Source: Adiantum capillus-veneris
Lineage: Eukaryota; Streptophyta; Polypodiopsida; Polypodiales; Pteridaceae
Direction: 5' to 3'
NCBI GenBank assembly: GCA_014529385.2
Contig: CM043962.1
Location: 50,358,598-50,422,597 of the forward strand
Length of the DNA: 64,000 nt
The position numbers and the translations under genes are program-made. The notes beneath the pieces are model-generated. The model saw nothing but the letters and a program-made list of their open reading frames with translations. It made no database searches and had not been told where the DNA came from. Position 1 is the first letter of the stretch. Each line of letters begins with the position of its first letter. Positions 36,501 to 49,299 of the stretch are shown here, piece by piece.

Positions 36501-37040
36501 TTTGATATGATGAAGGCATTCTTATATTCATGAAGGTATATGGATGATTTTCTATTTGTTAATAATCCATTTATTTCACAATGTTTAAATCACCAAAAAT
36601 CCTTGTCCCAAGAGGACCCCTTTACAATTCACCCTTTGGACATTATTGGGATTAAAGCCACACACAAGAAAACCCAAACCACATATTTAAATACACATAT
36701 CCAATTGTGCAATTCAATTGAAGAAGAGTATGTAACATACACCGCATGGAAAAAAGATAAGTTACCATGCCCTAATGTGTCGTTTATTCATGCAGCCAGT
36801 AATCGGCCAAAAGGGATGGCATACAATGTATGCATATCACAAGTTCTTCCCATATTATATAATGCATCCCAAGAATCGTATGCGGTAATAGATTTAAATA
36901 AACTAATCTCTATGTTTGTAGAAAATGGGTTCAAAAAAGAGAAGATAATTACATGTATTACTAATTTCATCGAGGAAAATCAATTCCCAGGCATTAGATT
37001 TACCATCAATACCTTAAAACAGAGAATTAGTAGAGGATAG
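33520..37040 (+). pseudogene. Penelope-like reverse transcriptase, EN-deficient type, decayed
   Basis: Reading from 33,711 (PFWIPSLTRLGYGIEEGIP) through several frames: an N-terminal region to about 35,000, a segment with CGCLTHKSFSNF then GRHVITTNP (the C-x-C region that precedes the core in EN-less PLEs), FRWITNAHNC and PATTIITKLLKGL, motif A FDITSCYEAIPH, motif B GIPMGYNCSSLWCNLYL, motif C YMDD in RYMDDFLFVNNP, and the C-terminal YTAWKKDKLP then IHAASNRP. Defects: in-frame stops TGA 34,203, TGA 34,635, TAA 35,812 and TGA 36,531 (four codons before YMDD), and frameshifts near 35,000, 35,520 and 36,095. A canonical GTAAGT donor directly follows an ATG at 33,520 and a TTTATTCAG acceptor ends at 33,710, leaving the frame in phase, so a small intron after the start codon is possible. 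The listed upstream ORF 33,557-33,844 is in another frame and has no PLE motif. Confidence 0.85.
33523..33710 (+). other. Candidate intron in the PLE ORF
   Basis: GTAAGT at 33,523-33,528 and TTTATTCAG ending at 33,710 give a 188-bp intron that removes stops (TAA, two TGA) from the frame and joins ATG directly to CCT TTT TGG. A second acceptor, TTTTCCCAG ending at 33,608, is also in frame but would leave the stops. Penelope elements are known to retain introns. No cDNA is available here. Confidence 0.35.
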
Positions 37041-37041
37041 G

Positions 37042-37073
37042 TCCACTTGGTGGCCTATCCTCCACCAAGTGCA
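37042..37073 (+). repeat. Stem-loop directly after PLE stop codon
   Basis: TCCACTTGGTGG and CCACCAAGTGCA (one mismatch) flank an 8-nt loop, starting one base after the TAG at 37,038-37,040. The homologue at 27,593-27,624 is a perfect stem. Its place at the end of the ORF suits recognition of the RNA 3' end by the RT, which is inference. Confidence 0.6.
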
Positions 37074-37119
37074 CCTTTCCTCAGGGATGGGGGAGGGCCA
37101 CACACACACACACACACAC

Positions 37120-37329
37120 AATGTATGGAACATAGGATGCATGATAACCAACACACTGGGATAGTACACACATCCACCCCCACTCAATTCCCAACCCACA
37201 CACCCATGCTTATAGGGTCAATCCCTCGCTCTAGGCTCAACACTCTATACTGTATTTTTTAAGATCTGCTCGTTGCTTACCATACTTGACTCAATGCCTG
37301 CTTATGTGAAGTATAAACACATCTTGTGA

Positions 37330-37375
<46 letters not shown>

Positions 37376-37757
37376 ATAAGATGACAAACAGAGGGAGATA
37401 TTATGAACACACAACCACACAACACACACATGCTTACATGTTACCAAAGGTTTTGTTAACATGTTTTTTCTAAAACATGACACAGACAACAACATCATTG
37501 ACGGATAATTGATAGAAAAACGGATATCTCAAAAGCAGGATGAGATGATGGATTTCAAAGCCAAAGCCGCCCCTTTTTTTGTTTATGATGGATTTCAAAG
37601 CCAAAAACCGCCCCTTTTTTTGTTGCTTTTGGCATAGACAAGCCCCTTAATTTGTAATTTATTTGGTAACTTGGCCTCCATATGCATGTAAGCATCTTTG
37701 ACTGTATCAGGTTTTCATTGACATGGAATATAAAAACACTACAAAAACTCAAATAAA
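37120..37757 (+). repeat. PLE terminal direct repeat, downstream copy
   Basis: Copy of 30,085-30,666. The AC array is longer (about 37,331-37,372), and GATTTCAAAGCC with its C/T-rich tail is duplicated at 37,549 and 37,590. The minus-strand ORFs here are artefacts. Confidence 0.85.
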
Positions 37758-38220
37758 TGATTGGAGGTTTACTATGTAGTATGATATGCATGTCGCACTA
37801 CCACCTAAAATCTCATTTGGTTTTGGGACTACTTGAGTTGACTTGGTAGGTTACTTTGACACTACATGTATTGTTTGTTGTTCTTCACAGTTGGATATTC
37901 ATTCGAAACTAATTACAAATGGTACTTTTTTTAAAGTTATGTTCTAGTATAATAAGAGAGTGCTTAAGCTTACATTCCCTCAGGCATAGACATGCATGCA
38001 TGTCACATTTAATTATTTGGTAATTGAATGAATGCACAATCTAGTGTAGACTTTTGCTAAGCCATAATGATATTTTAAGATATAGATAGTATAATGCAAG
38101 CACTAAAAAGCTAAAAAATAAAGCTTCAATTGCAAAAGCTTGAGAACGAAAGCTCGCAACTACAAATCCCCAATTCAAGAGTGTGAGTTTCAAAGAGGGA
38201 ACAACCATGTGAGCAAGACC
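37758..38220. other. Non-coding stretch between PLE and next element
   Basis: No feature recognised. The right part may be the unrecognised 3' end of the minus-strand gag element. Confidence 0.4.
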
Positions 38221-39824
38221 ATCTACAAGCACCTACATCCCTTCATCCATAGCAATTTGGGCATCATTGAATCCCCAATCAGACTCACTTTCAAGCCATA
38301 ACTCATCCATAGAACCTGTATCTACAACACCACGATAATCCTAGACAATAGCAATTATTCCTCCCTTTGGGAAGCATCTAACACCTCATGAGCACAAAAG
38401 AATGCCCAACCCCCTTGGTTTCTAGTTCATCATCATCGTCATCTTGTTGACTTTGTGAACCAGCTTGGCTATCCATAGATGTAGCCTTGCCCTCCACTAC
38501 AAAGCTTTGAACCATTTGCATTGCAACAACACATTCCACCGCTACCTTCATGAGAAAATTCATCACCATGGTGCCGCGTAGCACCTTCAACTGCATATCT
38601 TCCTTCACTGCTTTGGCACTTCAACTTGTCCTTCGTTCACATTGGCTATCACCATACTATCAGAAGGCATCTTTACATTACCAGAAGAGGTCTTTCAAAC
38701 TTTGTCTCCTTGCCATAGGATGTGGACTCATCCGCTCTATCTTCCTTGCTTGTCTTCCAAGATCTTGAGCTTGTATCTTCACTATCATTAGGAACATATG
38801 TCGCCTCTGTATCACCATCTTCATCCTCTTAATACTCCACAAAGCTTAACCATACTCTTGGTTCTGCACACTTCTTTCATCCACTACCAATTCCTTGGCA
38901 TCTGCAACTGGCTACACTTTGCTACCTCTTCATGCACTTGCTTCAAAAAAACAGGCTTTACCTCTTCAAGATGCTCTTGGAAAATGACATCCACTATCTC
39001 TTCAACACACTAGGTCTCTTCAACAAAAGGTTTATCCTTGTCGACAAGCTCATCCACCACTAGCATATGCACACTCTAAACTAGAAACCTCCAAGGAACA
39101 AGATTGATCATCGGTCTTACATCAGCAGGTTCTTCACTTCAAACAACTGGCACCACCTTTGATTGAACCATGGGACACACCGCCATTGTAGTTGTCATAT
39201 AATTGGAAAGCTTCAAAGCCCAACCCTAGCTTTTGCTTCACTTTGGCCAGATATACCATGTCATCATAGGTATCCACACCAAACTCCACCTTGTCCCTGA
39301 TCTTTGGATGCAAGCACTCTAACAACTTTGAAAACTTTAAGTATAGGTTTCCTCTAACACCCATAGCAATCTCAAATTGCTCCCAATACGCTTCAAATTG
39401 CTAGAAAAAAACAAAAACTCTCTAGTTATGTCTTGGCATAGTGCCCTTAGCTTTGCACTAGCCTCCGCCAGAATAATCACCTTTCAAAATCGCTTCAAAA
39501 ATTGACTCTGCAACTTCTACCATGAACTTGAATCCGCACTCTTCAAACCATCAAACCATAGCTTTGCACATTCGTACATAAGTAGTGGCACCATTTGTAG
39601 CTTTCCTTTATCACTCTGCATCCACAATGACAAAATCCAACACTTGAAATCTACTACCCAGTCTTCAGAGTCTTCAATGCTTGTAAATATGGGTTAAATC
39701 TTGGCTCCACCATCTATGCCAACTTCAAACTCGAGCACCAAACATTCTTTGACCATCCGCCAACCGCTTGTCTGTGTCAAACATCACCATCAATCTTCAA
39801 ATAAGAGAATATGTGTGCTCCTTT
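38221..39824 (-). pseudogene. gag: gag-bearing internal region of an LTR element, no pol seen
   Basis: On the minus strand, after a PBS at 39,836, a decayed gag can be read; the clearest piece is 39,364-39,134 (YLKFSKLLECLHPKIRDKVEFGV then YDDMVYLAKVKQKLG), typical of the end of a gypsy gag domain. After it come fragments rich in Glu and Val (about 39,130-38,600) and a segment with QAGSQSQQDDDDDE (38,608-38,378). No zinc knuckle, protease or RT is recognised down to 38,221. Internal stops are many. A related copy in plus orientation is at 51,145-51,360. It resembles the gag-only design of the array at 51.7-64 kb. Confidence 0.6.
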
Positions 39825-39836
39825 GTGGGGGCACCA
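39825..39836 (-). other. PBS-like sequence of minus-strand gag element
   Basis: On the minus strand TGGTGCCCCCAC begins at 39,836, a few bases after the LTR-like end CTTCA. Its first twelve bases equal the PBS of the Tat-like element at 4,488, so both use the same kind of primer. Confidence 0.6.
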
Positions 39837-39841
39837 AAATA

Positions 39842-41950
39842 TGAAGAGGGGGAAAGGGGAACACATCCAAAACACAAAAAAATGCCTCTCTATAGCCCAG
39901 GATATACACATCACCCCAATCCACTAGAGTTCACCTTCAAAGCTTGACACAATCCACATGTCAACCATGGTTTGCACACAACCATATGCACACACTCACT
40001 GCAACAACACAAACACGCCCTATCATCTTGTACATTTAAATTTGCTACCTTCCACTCACACACAACCTCTCTCTATCTCTCTTTGCACAATCGACCTCAG
40101 GGGACACACTTGCCAACACACACCCAAAAACGCACACACACAAGCAGAGAAGAGAAGGGGGAAGAGGGAATCAACACAAGATACATGGCAATGATGGATT
40201 TTCTTCACAAAAAATGACACCATATACAAAAACATGATCCAAGCTAGCACACTCCTTGACGAGCTCAACACATAGATTGGTGGCCCTCTTGACGCATAGC
40301 TCCATAGCTTTGATGAATGCTTCCTCTCGGCAACATACAATGGCCAATTGCCAAAATGGAAAAAGCCATTAAAAAATCACAAAATGTCCCTCTTATAGGG
40401 GTGGCTAAGCACAAAGAAAGAAAAAAATGGGTCTCTTCTTGTTCGTGCAATCCTCTTTGAGCCCACTTTATCATTTTCATTGCATTGCATACAGTTGGTT
40501 GGCTCATTTTAGCAACCACTGCATAGTTCGACAATTCATAAACCTTCCATTTTTCAACTCCATGTGCAACCTCCCTTGGATAAACACCTTGACAAGATCT
40601 CTCTCTCACACTTGGCATGTAACGTGCCCCTGTGGGAAGGGCCCCTAAGCACTAGTGCTAGCATTATAGTGGGGTCCCCCCCTATCCCTTCAAAGAACAT
40701 TGGGGTCGCTTACGAGCGTGGGCACCCAACCCTATCACATCATCAACCATGATGTGCAAGCCACTGGCTGCCAAGAAATGATGCCAACGATGTCACAAAA
40801 CATCTACCATCCATTGGACCCACCTACGCATGCCCGTGTAGCGCTCAAGAGGACGACATCATCACACATCTCACAAGAGTTTCAACAGCTTACTCCCCTT
40901 TGATGTCCATGCCATAGTGACACCCTATGCTATATACCCTGTATTCAACATTGCACACTTCACATGTGGTGCAGCGTGGGACTTGTGGGTGGACCCACCC
41001 CAATGGCCTCCCAGTTCACCACTAAAAAAAACTTCAAGAATACTTATTTTCCACCAATTTCATCCCTTTGCCATTGCCATACTACAGGGACATGGATCCC
41101 AAGCCGTAAAAACCAGTAAGGCTCATCTTGTCAACTACAAGCTGTGCAAACTCCTCTACATTTGGACTTTGCGAGGCCTGTCATTCAAAATGACAAAAAT
41201 TGGAAAATCCATGTGGCATTGCACCTCCGTTGACTAGCTCACACTTCATCTTGCAATATCTTGGTCCTCCAATCTCTTAATGATGTGGAATCACTCCTTG
41301 CTAGCTTCACATAGTGCACAATATCCCTACAAATTGCGTCAAACTCCAAAACATCAATTGGCACAACTTTCTAAGCAGTCAAATTGCCATAGAGCCGGCC
41401 CCTAGAAAAACTTCAAAGCTCTGTAACATGGTACCAAAAAGTCCGATTGTTGATTCATAAAGACTGACACGCTCCACATCTTAGGATCTTCAGACATACA
41501 CTTCAAGTCCTCCCTTGCTAAACATGCACTTCATACCTGCTTCACTACTTAGGCCTGCACCTATAACTTGGCAACCAGGAGTTCCATTGTTGATTCGTAA
41601 ACACTGACACGCTCCACATCTTAGGATCTTCAAACATACACTTCAAATCTTCTTTTGCCAAACATGCACTTCATACCTGCTTCAATGCCCACACCTACAC
41701 CTCTTAGCTCATCCATACCTGCCTCTGTCACCTTCTATAGTCAACACACTTTAGTTGCACCAACGTGCAATCAATAGAATCTCAATACAACACTTGAATA
41801 GAGAGGAATGTCTCCTAGAAGGTTGTAGATGAAGTTGCTTGATCTCCACGTGTCGCAATGTAGTTATCCGCACAAAGAGCTTGGTGGTGAGTAGCCCCAG
41901 TTCGGGGGCTTAGGGGCCATTGGCCCCTAACATAGGGGTTCAAGGGTAAC
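39842..41950 (-). repeat. LTR of minus-strand gag element (outer boundary uncertain)
   Basis: The inner end (CA at 39,842-39,843) lies beside the PBS. A TATAAGA box is at 40,391-40,397 (minus strand), and the part 39,950-40,700 is homologous to 50,430-51,060 in the opposite orientation. The outer end is not clear; GCTGACATGGGG near 41,955 is a guess. A 138-bp tandem repeat lies at 41,447-41,722. ORFs in this range show no motif. Confidence 0.45.
41447..41722. repeat. 138-bp tandem repeat, two copies
   Basis: GTTGATTCATAAAGACTGACACGC at 41,451 recurs with small changes at 41,589, and the match continues through CCACATCTTAGGATCTTC and AACATGCACTTCATACCTGC. Confidence 0.85.
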
Positions 41951-42387
41951 CCCATGTCAGCATCATCATTTTTCTCTTATGCGTATTTATTTATTAATAA
42001 AAGTCAATGATTAAACTCATTACAGCCATTTATTTGGGCATAAAAAAAATTACTCATAATTATTCCATCTAGGAGTTATGCACTATTGTCTTGCACCTTC
42101 CACTCATTGTTCAAAAGCAACTGTTTTGTTACGTTTGATAGTCCAAGTGAGGAGTGAATATTTGGGAAGCAGCCATGACACGACCTTCATCGACTCAAAG
42201 TTGGTGCACTGACTACTCATTGAAGATAAAGAACATATGTGAGTCACTTGCATCAATTGGTGTTATAGCCAATGATCATGCTAAAGTGGACGTCTACCCG
42301 CGAGGTTTGGGTCTAGAATACAAATAGTTCAAAACTAGCATCCGCATTTGAGAGAACATTCCCTCATCTACAGATTTAATGTCCTTA

Positions 42388-45300
42388 CTAATTGTGGAAG
42401 AGAATGAACTCGAGAAATAATCCTCTATGCAAGTTACAAACAAGTCTTAACAAGTCCTTTTCAACAACAGAGGAAGAGGAAGAGGACTTGGTATACGTCA
42501 TGGAGGAGGTCAAGAAAGAGGAAACCGCCAAGCATAACAACAAAATAATAATAAGAGACAAAATACAGGTTGTTGAGAAAAATTTCAAGGAAGGAGGAGT
42601 CCTAGAGGTTGTGGAAATGTGCAGCTTAACAATACAAATCAGCATGGAAATGTAGTATGTTGGGGTTGTGGAAAACATGGGCAGTTTGAACGTGACTGCC
42701 TAGACAAGAGGTAGAAAAATAATTAAGCAACCACTAGTAAGAATGTATTTGATCTTGAGAGGCCATTTGTGGTGCAACACATGCTAAGCACCATTTTGCA
42801 AATGTGACAAAATCTAATGATAATGTTTGTTATCTAGATTCTGGTGCATCAAATCACACGACCAGATAGGGTGAGTTGTTTAAGGAAAAGTAGATTTTGC
42901 AAAGTCATGGCTATGTAGACATTGAGATGATACTGCACATCCCATTATGCATGCAAGAAATGTACCACTGTCTATGACTAATGGTAAACTAAAGTACCTT
43001 GTTGATGCATTACATGTACCTAATATTATAAAAAACTTAGTTTATTGTTGGGCATATGATTGTTGAGCAGGGCTTATAGATCAGGTTTAATGCTGATGGT
43101 CTCTTTTTCAAAGAGCATAAGAAGAATGGAATGTTGGTGGGCATAAGGAAATAAAGTGAACAGAATGTTTACTGTGGATGTAAATGTGCCTAAGGTGAAT
43201 GCTTCTATGTTTGCACAAAGTGCAGGAGTTGTCCCAAATATTGAGATTTGAAACAAACATATCGATCATGTAAATTTGGAGTGGGCGGCTAAAGATGATG
43301 CAAACTAAAGACATGGTTACAAGTTTGTCAACCTTTAAAGTTGCTAAAATGAAAAAAGTTTGTGAAGCTTGTCAATTTGAAAAGCAGGCAAAAGCATTCT
43401 CTCCTCAACATGATAAGCATGCAATCAGGTATGCATTGGATTTAGTGGGGAAAAGATGTATGGGGTCCAACAAAGACCATCTAAGGGTGGATGTAGGTAT
43501 TTTTTGAGTTTTCTTAATAGACATACAAGGAAGGTATGGGTCTATTTCATGAAGCAAAAAAGTGAGGTGTTTATGCACTTTCAAAATTTCAAAGTTATGG
43601 TTGAAAAACAGATTGGGAAACATGTGAAGTGCCTAGGCCTAGATGGAGGGGGAGAATATTTCTCCAATGAATTCAACGGATTTCTAAAAAAGTATGGAAA
43701 TAAGAGACAATTTTCATGTAGGTATAGTCCACAAAAAAATGGTGTTTGCTAAGCAAAAGAGCAGGCATATTGTAGAAGTGCTAGAGCAGTGATGAACAAG
43801 AAGACTACATGCCTCATTGTTATTATGTTGAGATTTTTTCTACAGGGGTTTCCATTATGAACAGGACCCCTACTGCTAAAGTACATGATATGACACGTAA
43901 AAAGAAGCTCTATGGTGAAAAACAAGATGTAGTAGACTTTATAGTATTTGGATGTATTTCTTATGTGCATGTAAGTTGGATGAACTAAGAAGTAAGCTTG
44001 ACCCAAAAGCAAAAAAAAGTGAAGGGTAGAAGCGTTGCAATCCTGTCACAATTAAAGTGAGAGTGAGAAAAGATGTTGGTTTTTATGAAATGGTCAGTTG
44101 GGACACTGATGTGAAAGATGGTTTTAGGGCTGATGTAAAAGAGAATGTGGCTACAAAAAATTCAAGTGCACAATCGCAAGTTTTGAGTGAACTGCAAGGT
44201 TTACCTAGTGTAGGTCATGGTGAGAATCCATTGCTAAGTCCTACAAACACTTCAAATGTGTCAAGAAAAGGAAAGGAAAAGGTTGATGAAGCCACTAAGC
44301 TACCAAATTTGAGTGCTAGTTATGGCGATATAAGTGGTTTTGAGAAGAATTAAGATGAGGAGTTTGGCATACCCTCCATGATGAAAACTTCGGGTGCAAG
44401 AAGGATGCAAACAAGGAACAAGGCACCTAGAAGTGATCCTAGACCACATGGGTCTAAAAGAGTAAGAAATCATGTGTAAAAGTTGGCTTATGATAGTTAT
44501 GTCGCTTGTTATTGTGAATATATGGAAAAGATTATAGAGGAGATAGAACCCACGTGTTTTGAGGATGTTGTTAAAGATAAAAAATAGCGGCAAGATATGG
44601 ATGAAGATATGGTTGACCTTGATGCAAATGGAACATGGAGTTGGTTCCATTACCAAAGGAAAATAAGGAAATTAGATGTAAGTGGGTTTACAAAATAATG
44701 CATAATGATGATGGCATTGTGAGCATGTAAAAGGCCAGGCTTGTGGCCAAAGTCTATGCACAAACTTATGGGATTTCTTATGAGGAGACATTTAGCCCCA
44801 GAGTAGACAAGATGGCTACCATTAATGTGTTTATTGTAGTGGCTACATCTTTAAAATGGGTGATGAAACAAATGGATGTAAAGAATTATTTTTTGAATGG
44901 AGGCTTGGAGGAAGTTACAACCACAAGGTTATGCAAATATGAGGCTCCATGACCTTGTATCCAGGTTAAAGAGAGCATTGTATGGGTTGAAGCAAGCACC
45001 TAGAGCCTAGTATGAGAGAATTGTGGCATTCCTCGTTTCATTGGGCTTTGAAATTTTTGATGCAGACCATTCATTGTATGTGTAGAAGAATGAGGTAGGA
45101 ATTGTGGTGATATGCATCTATGTGGATGATTTGATTGTTGGAGGTGATAATGTGACTGAGGTAGATAATTTTTAAGCTCTACTTATGCAAGAACTTGAGA
45201 TGAAGGACTTGGGAGACTTCAAATATTTCTTGGGCATTGAAATTATTTGAACAAAAAAGGGTGTATGGTTTTCACAAAGACAATATACCTTGGACATGCT

Positions 45301-45810
45301 GAAAAAGTATGGTATGGCTGATTGTAAGCCGATTGTGATGCCCTTAGGTCAAGCAGTTGAGAATGCTACCATGTATAGGAAGATTGTGGGCAGCTTGATC
45401 TACTTGGCATCTCACATTCCAACTTGAGCTACACAGTTGGATTGGTGAGTCATCTTTTGTGGTCTCCCAGGAAACCACACTTGGATGCAATGAGGCACAT
45501 GTTGCACTATGTGAGTGTATGTACTCTTTTATAGGATTGATGTGGAGTTGTAGCTCTATGGTTTCACAGTTGGCTGGTAGCACATACGATCAAAGGTATA
45601 TTAGTAAATTCATGTTTTCACTTGAGAGTGTATTGAGGTGCACCACCACTTCATTAGAGAGAGGGTCTTAGCACGTGACATTGATCTTGAGTAGGTGGAG
45701 ATGGATGGACAGGCTAGACATATCTTCACAAAGGCCCTTGGAGCGGAGAAGATACAATGATTATGAGTGATGTTTGGCATACATGAGATGGCATTGAGCT
45801 TGAGGGGGAG
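42388..45810 (+). pseudogene. Ty1/copia polyprotein, heavily decayed (plus strand)
   Basis: Domains appear in copia order, in shifting frames: a zinc knuckle CWGCGKHGQFERDC (42,658-42,699) in which the His is Gln; protease DSGASNHTT (about 42,838-42,865); integrase finger CEACQFEKQAK (43,360-43,393) and core pieces VWVYFMKQKSEVF, GLDGGGEYFSNEF, YSPQKNGV (43,460-43,750); RT with [43 protein letters not shown] and the catalytic YVDD (45,119-45,130); and RNase H traces to 45,780. Integrase before RT defines copia. Stops are frequent throughout. A 5' LTR is not found; the 3' end has a PPT and LTR. Confidence 0.85.
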
Positions 45811-46080
45811 TGTTGAGATATCAAGCTCAACATGTATAACTCCTCGATAACTATCACCAAAAGTCATCATCATTGGTGTGCCTTGGTGGATACAAATATC
45901 TTCACTAGTGATACTACAATTGTACTACATTGAGTTGGTTTATTATCAGAGTAAAGGCACACTTATCCATTCACCTCACTCACTAGTGGTTCCTTTTATG
46001 TCTTTATTTTCCCTATGTTTTTATGTAGACCTCTTATCTTGAGTTAGCAAAGAAGACGAAGAATAGTTTTTGCCTCCATC

Positions 46081-46161
<81 letters not shown>

Positions 46162-46191
46162 ACATGCGTGCTTGTAAGATCTCAAGATCTC

Positions 46192-46259
<68 letters not shown>

Positions 46260-46343
46260 ATTTTATTCATTGTTTGATCGTGTATCTCAAGCCTTTATCT
46301 AAAGTCTGTCTGTCGGATTTGATCTGACTAACTCTAAGACTCA
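45811..46343 (+). repeat. 3' LTR of the plus-strand copia, with TG and CT arrays
   Basis: The purine tract TTGAGGGGGAG ends at 45,810 and the LTR starts TGTTGAGATATCAAG, which is typical of plant copia. It contains (TG)n at 46,083-46,161 and (CT)n at 46,198-46,257. The right end is placed at CA 46,342-46,343, close to where the next copia starts, but is uncertain. Confidence 0.6.
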
Positions 46344-46373
46344 AACTTGGAATAATTGTTAGAAGTGACCAGC

Positions 46374-49080
46374 TCATTCCAACCTGCTTAAAACACCAAC
46401 TATAAAACAAGTGTCTAATGTAGTACTACACAAGAAAATCAAACTTAATGCAAGCTTCTTGTATTTCTTGATGTCGACTAAGGGAGAAGAGTCCTCCATG
46501 GAGATTTTCACATTCATCTCCATTGGAGTGCTCATAGGTTTATAATCCATCATCCCAAATGCTTTTAGAACTTTTGTTGCATACTTTTGATGAGAGATGA
46601 AGATGCCCTTTGTGGATTTCCAAACCTCAATCCCTAGAAAATAATGTAAAACTCCCAAGGCTATCATTTTAAAGTCAGAGCTTAAACTCTTTTGAGTTTG
46701 TTGAATGAGCTCTTCATGATTACTTGTGATAATTAGTTCATCTACATACAAAATAACAATGATGTGTTTTTTTGTTATCTCTTAGTACATACAAAGCTGC
46801 ATCACACGCACTCCTTTTAAAGCCAAGCCTGACATACATGCTCTTGGTGATTGCTCTAGGTTATATAAAGCCTCTTCAAACTTGCAAACCTTCCCTTTTG
46901 AATGGGGTGACTTAAACCCTGTGGCTGGTCTACATAAACCTCCTCCTTGAGAAGTATATTCAAAAAGGTAGATACTACATTAATTTTAAAAAAAACCAAC
47001 AAAAGATAGTAGCAAGAGTAAGTACAAGGCCAATAGTGGTCATTTAAGTTGTGTGGTAGCAAAGGTTTCACTCACATCAAGCTGTTCTATTAATCTTGCT
47101 TGTACTTTTCCAATGAGCCATCAACCTTGTATCTGACTTTGTAAATCCATTTTTTATCAATGACCTTCTTCTTTGGTGGCCAATCCACTATTTTCCATAT
47201 TTCATTCTTTGATATGTTGTCATACTTTGACTTTGTTGCTTCTTTCCACTTTGGATCAGCCATGGCCACTTTGACGGAGGTTGGCTTCTTTACAGATTCC
47301 ATAATTTTAGTCATCAGAGCCATGCTGAAAATGTGTTCGGCATATCATTTTTGCTCCTCTATTCTCTTTGACCTTTGCCTCTTCATCATGAGGATTTTGA
47401 ACATGAGGAGAGATGTTGAGCCCACTATTTCTCATACTTCATTCTTTCTTATGTCGTCATACTCCGACTCCATTGCTTCTTTCCACTTTGGATCAGCCAT
47501 GGCCTCTTTGATGTGGAGGCTGGATTCTTTACAAAGTCCACAATTTTAGTCATTAGAGCCATGCTGGCAATTTTTTCAGAGGATCATTTTTTCTCCTCTA
47601 TTCTCTTTGACCATTGCAAACCATCCTCTTCATCATGAGGATTGTGAACATGAGCAGAGATGTTGAGCCCACTTTGGTAGTGGCCTCTCTTGTGATGCTA
47701 CAATAGTTTGGTTAGTTTTGTTTGAGTTTTCATCATCAAAAAACTCCTCCTCCTCAATTTTACTTGACTTTGATCTGACACAAGTTGGGTTATCTCTTCA
47801 TTTCATGAGAAAGTGGATGAATCTGTTTTCTCCACCGTATGGCACCCTTTTTCAAATACCACATCACGACTAGTGAGTATCTTCTTTGTCTTTGGATCAT
47901 AGAGTCTTTATGTCTTAGACTCTTCACTACATCCTAGAAAGATACACTCTTTCATTTAGCTTCTAAATTTTTTCTTTTTGAATCACGAACATGTGCATAA
48001 TAAAAACACCCAGAACTTTTGAAATGCAAGATCAAAGTTTTCTTACTAGAATAGGCTTCTTGAAGTGTTTTTCCTTCATAGCCTTTGTGTAGCTTTTTAT
48101 TAATGATATAAAATGTTGTATTTACTGCTTGAATACAAAAGAAATATGGCATATCCTTGGCTTTGAGCATGCATCGTGCCAATTGTGGCATTCCATAACT
48201 CCATTTTGTTGTCGTGTATAAGGAGTAGTAAGTTTATGCTTGATGCCATACTTGTTGCAATAGTTGCTGAACTCATTGAGATAATATCTCCTCCTCTATA
48301 CGTGTGAAGTTTCTCGACCTTCTTTCTTGTCTCATTTTCTACAAGTTTGTGCCACACTTTAAAATTTTCAAAGCTTAAGACTTCTCACAAATGAAATACA
48401 CCCCACATATTTCTTTTAACATTTTTGACTAAAAGAAAAAAATAGAAAGATCCACCCAAAGCAGAAGTAGACATTTTACCACAGAGATCTCCATGTACCA
48501 ACTCTAGAGGATACTATGCTTGATTATTAGTCTCTTGTGGAAATGACTTCCTTTGTTGCTTGCCCATTATGCAAGCCTCACATCTTAGATTTGAGGTATG
48601 TGTGCAACCATCCTAGATCTTTGCATCTCTTCTAGCACATCAAAAATTTAGGTGACTACATCTCTCATGCCATTATTGAGTTGTATCTTTTTCTATAGTT
48701 ATTTTGTAGTTATCATAAAGTAAAGAAATATTGTAGAGATTGTTGCACCTTAATCCATTTTCCATTGTATTGCCTTCAAAATCCAAGGTTTTTTCTTCAG
48801 TTTCTTGAAACAAACTTCAAGACCATGATCAGTGATTGCACCAATCAAGAGTAAATTCTATTTGATTTGTGGCATATAGAACACATCAGAGAGTTGCTTA
48901 GTTTTATGTGTAGCTACTAAAAAAGATTTTTGCTAGACCCTTTTGCTAGGAATTTTGCATTATTCTCAACAATTACATTGATAGATTCCTGTAGAGGCTT
49001 CTAAGAGCTATACCAATATTTCTTACTAGTCATATGTCGAGATGCTTCACTATCAAGAATCCAAGAACCATCAACAAACA
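46374..49080 (-). pseudogene. Ty1/copia polyprotein, decayed (minus strand)
   Basis: On the minus strand from 49,080: protease WILDSEASRHMT (active-site Gly is Glu), integrase pieces (VWHKLVENETRKKVEKL, TYRGGD, then MPYFF-x-IQAVNT and YAHVRDSKRK at 48,360-47,950), RT with MADPKWKEA, KKWIYKVRYKVDGSLEKY (47,323-47,090), FLNILLKEEVYVDQPQG (about 46,990) and the catalytic YVDE (usual YVDD) at 46,750, then FLGIEVWKSTKGIF. It differs from the plus-strand copia in sequence, so the two are different families placed tail to tail. It is truncated after RT. About 237 bp around the RT start is duplicated in tandem (47,184-47,657). Confidence 0.82.
47184..47657. repeat. 237-bp tandem duplication inside copia RT region
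   Basis: TTCTTTCCACTTTGGATCAGC occurs at 47,240 and 47,477, and ATGTTGAGCCCACT at 47,418 and 47,659. The duplication repeats the start of the RT domain and adds to the damage. Confidence 0.8.
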
Positions 49081-49299
49081 GGGTTTTTTCTAATAGCCTA
49101 CCTCTTTTATGGCAGCCAATAGTTTAAGCTTTTCCTCAACATTATTCGTGGAGTCTCTTTCCTTCCAAGAAACTTTCATAGTGCTTGTCTTTAACAACAT
49201 GACTGGCTACACGTAAATTTCTTCTTCTTGGGCTTCATCTTAGAGGCATTTGACATTGGTGTAGCCAAAGTATGTCAACCATAGAAGACAAAACAAGAA

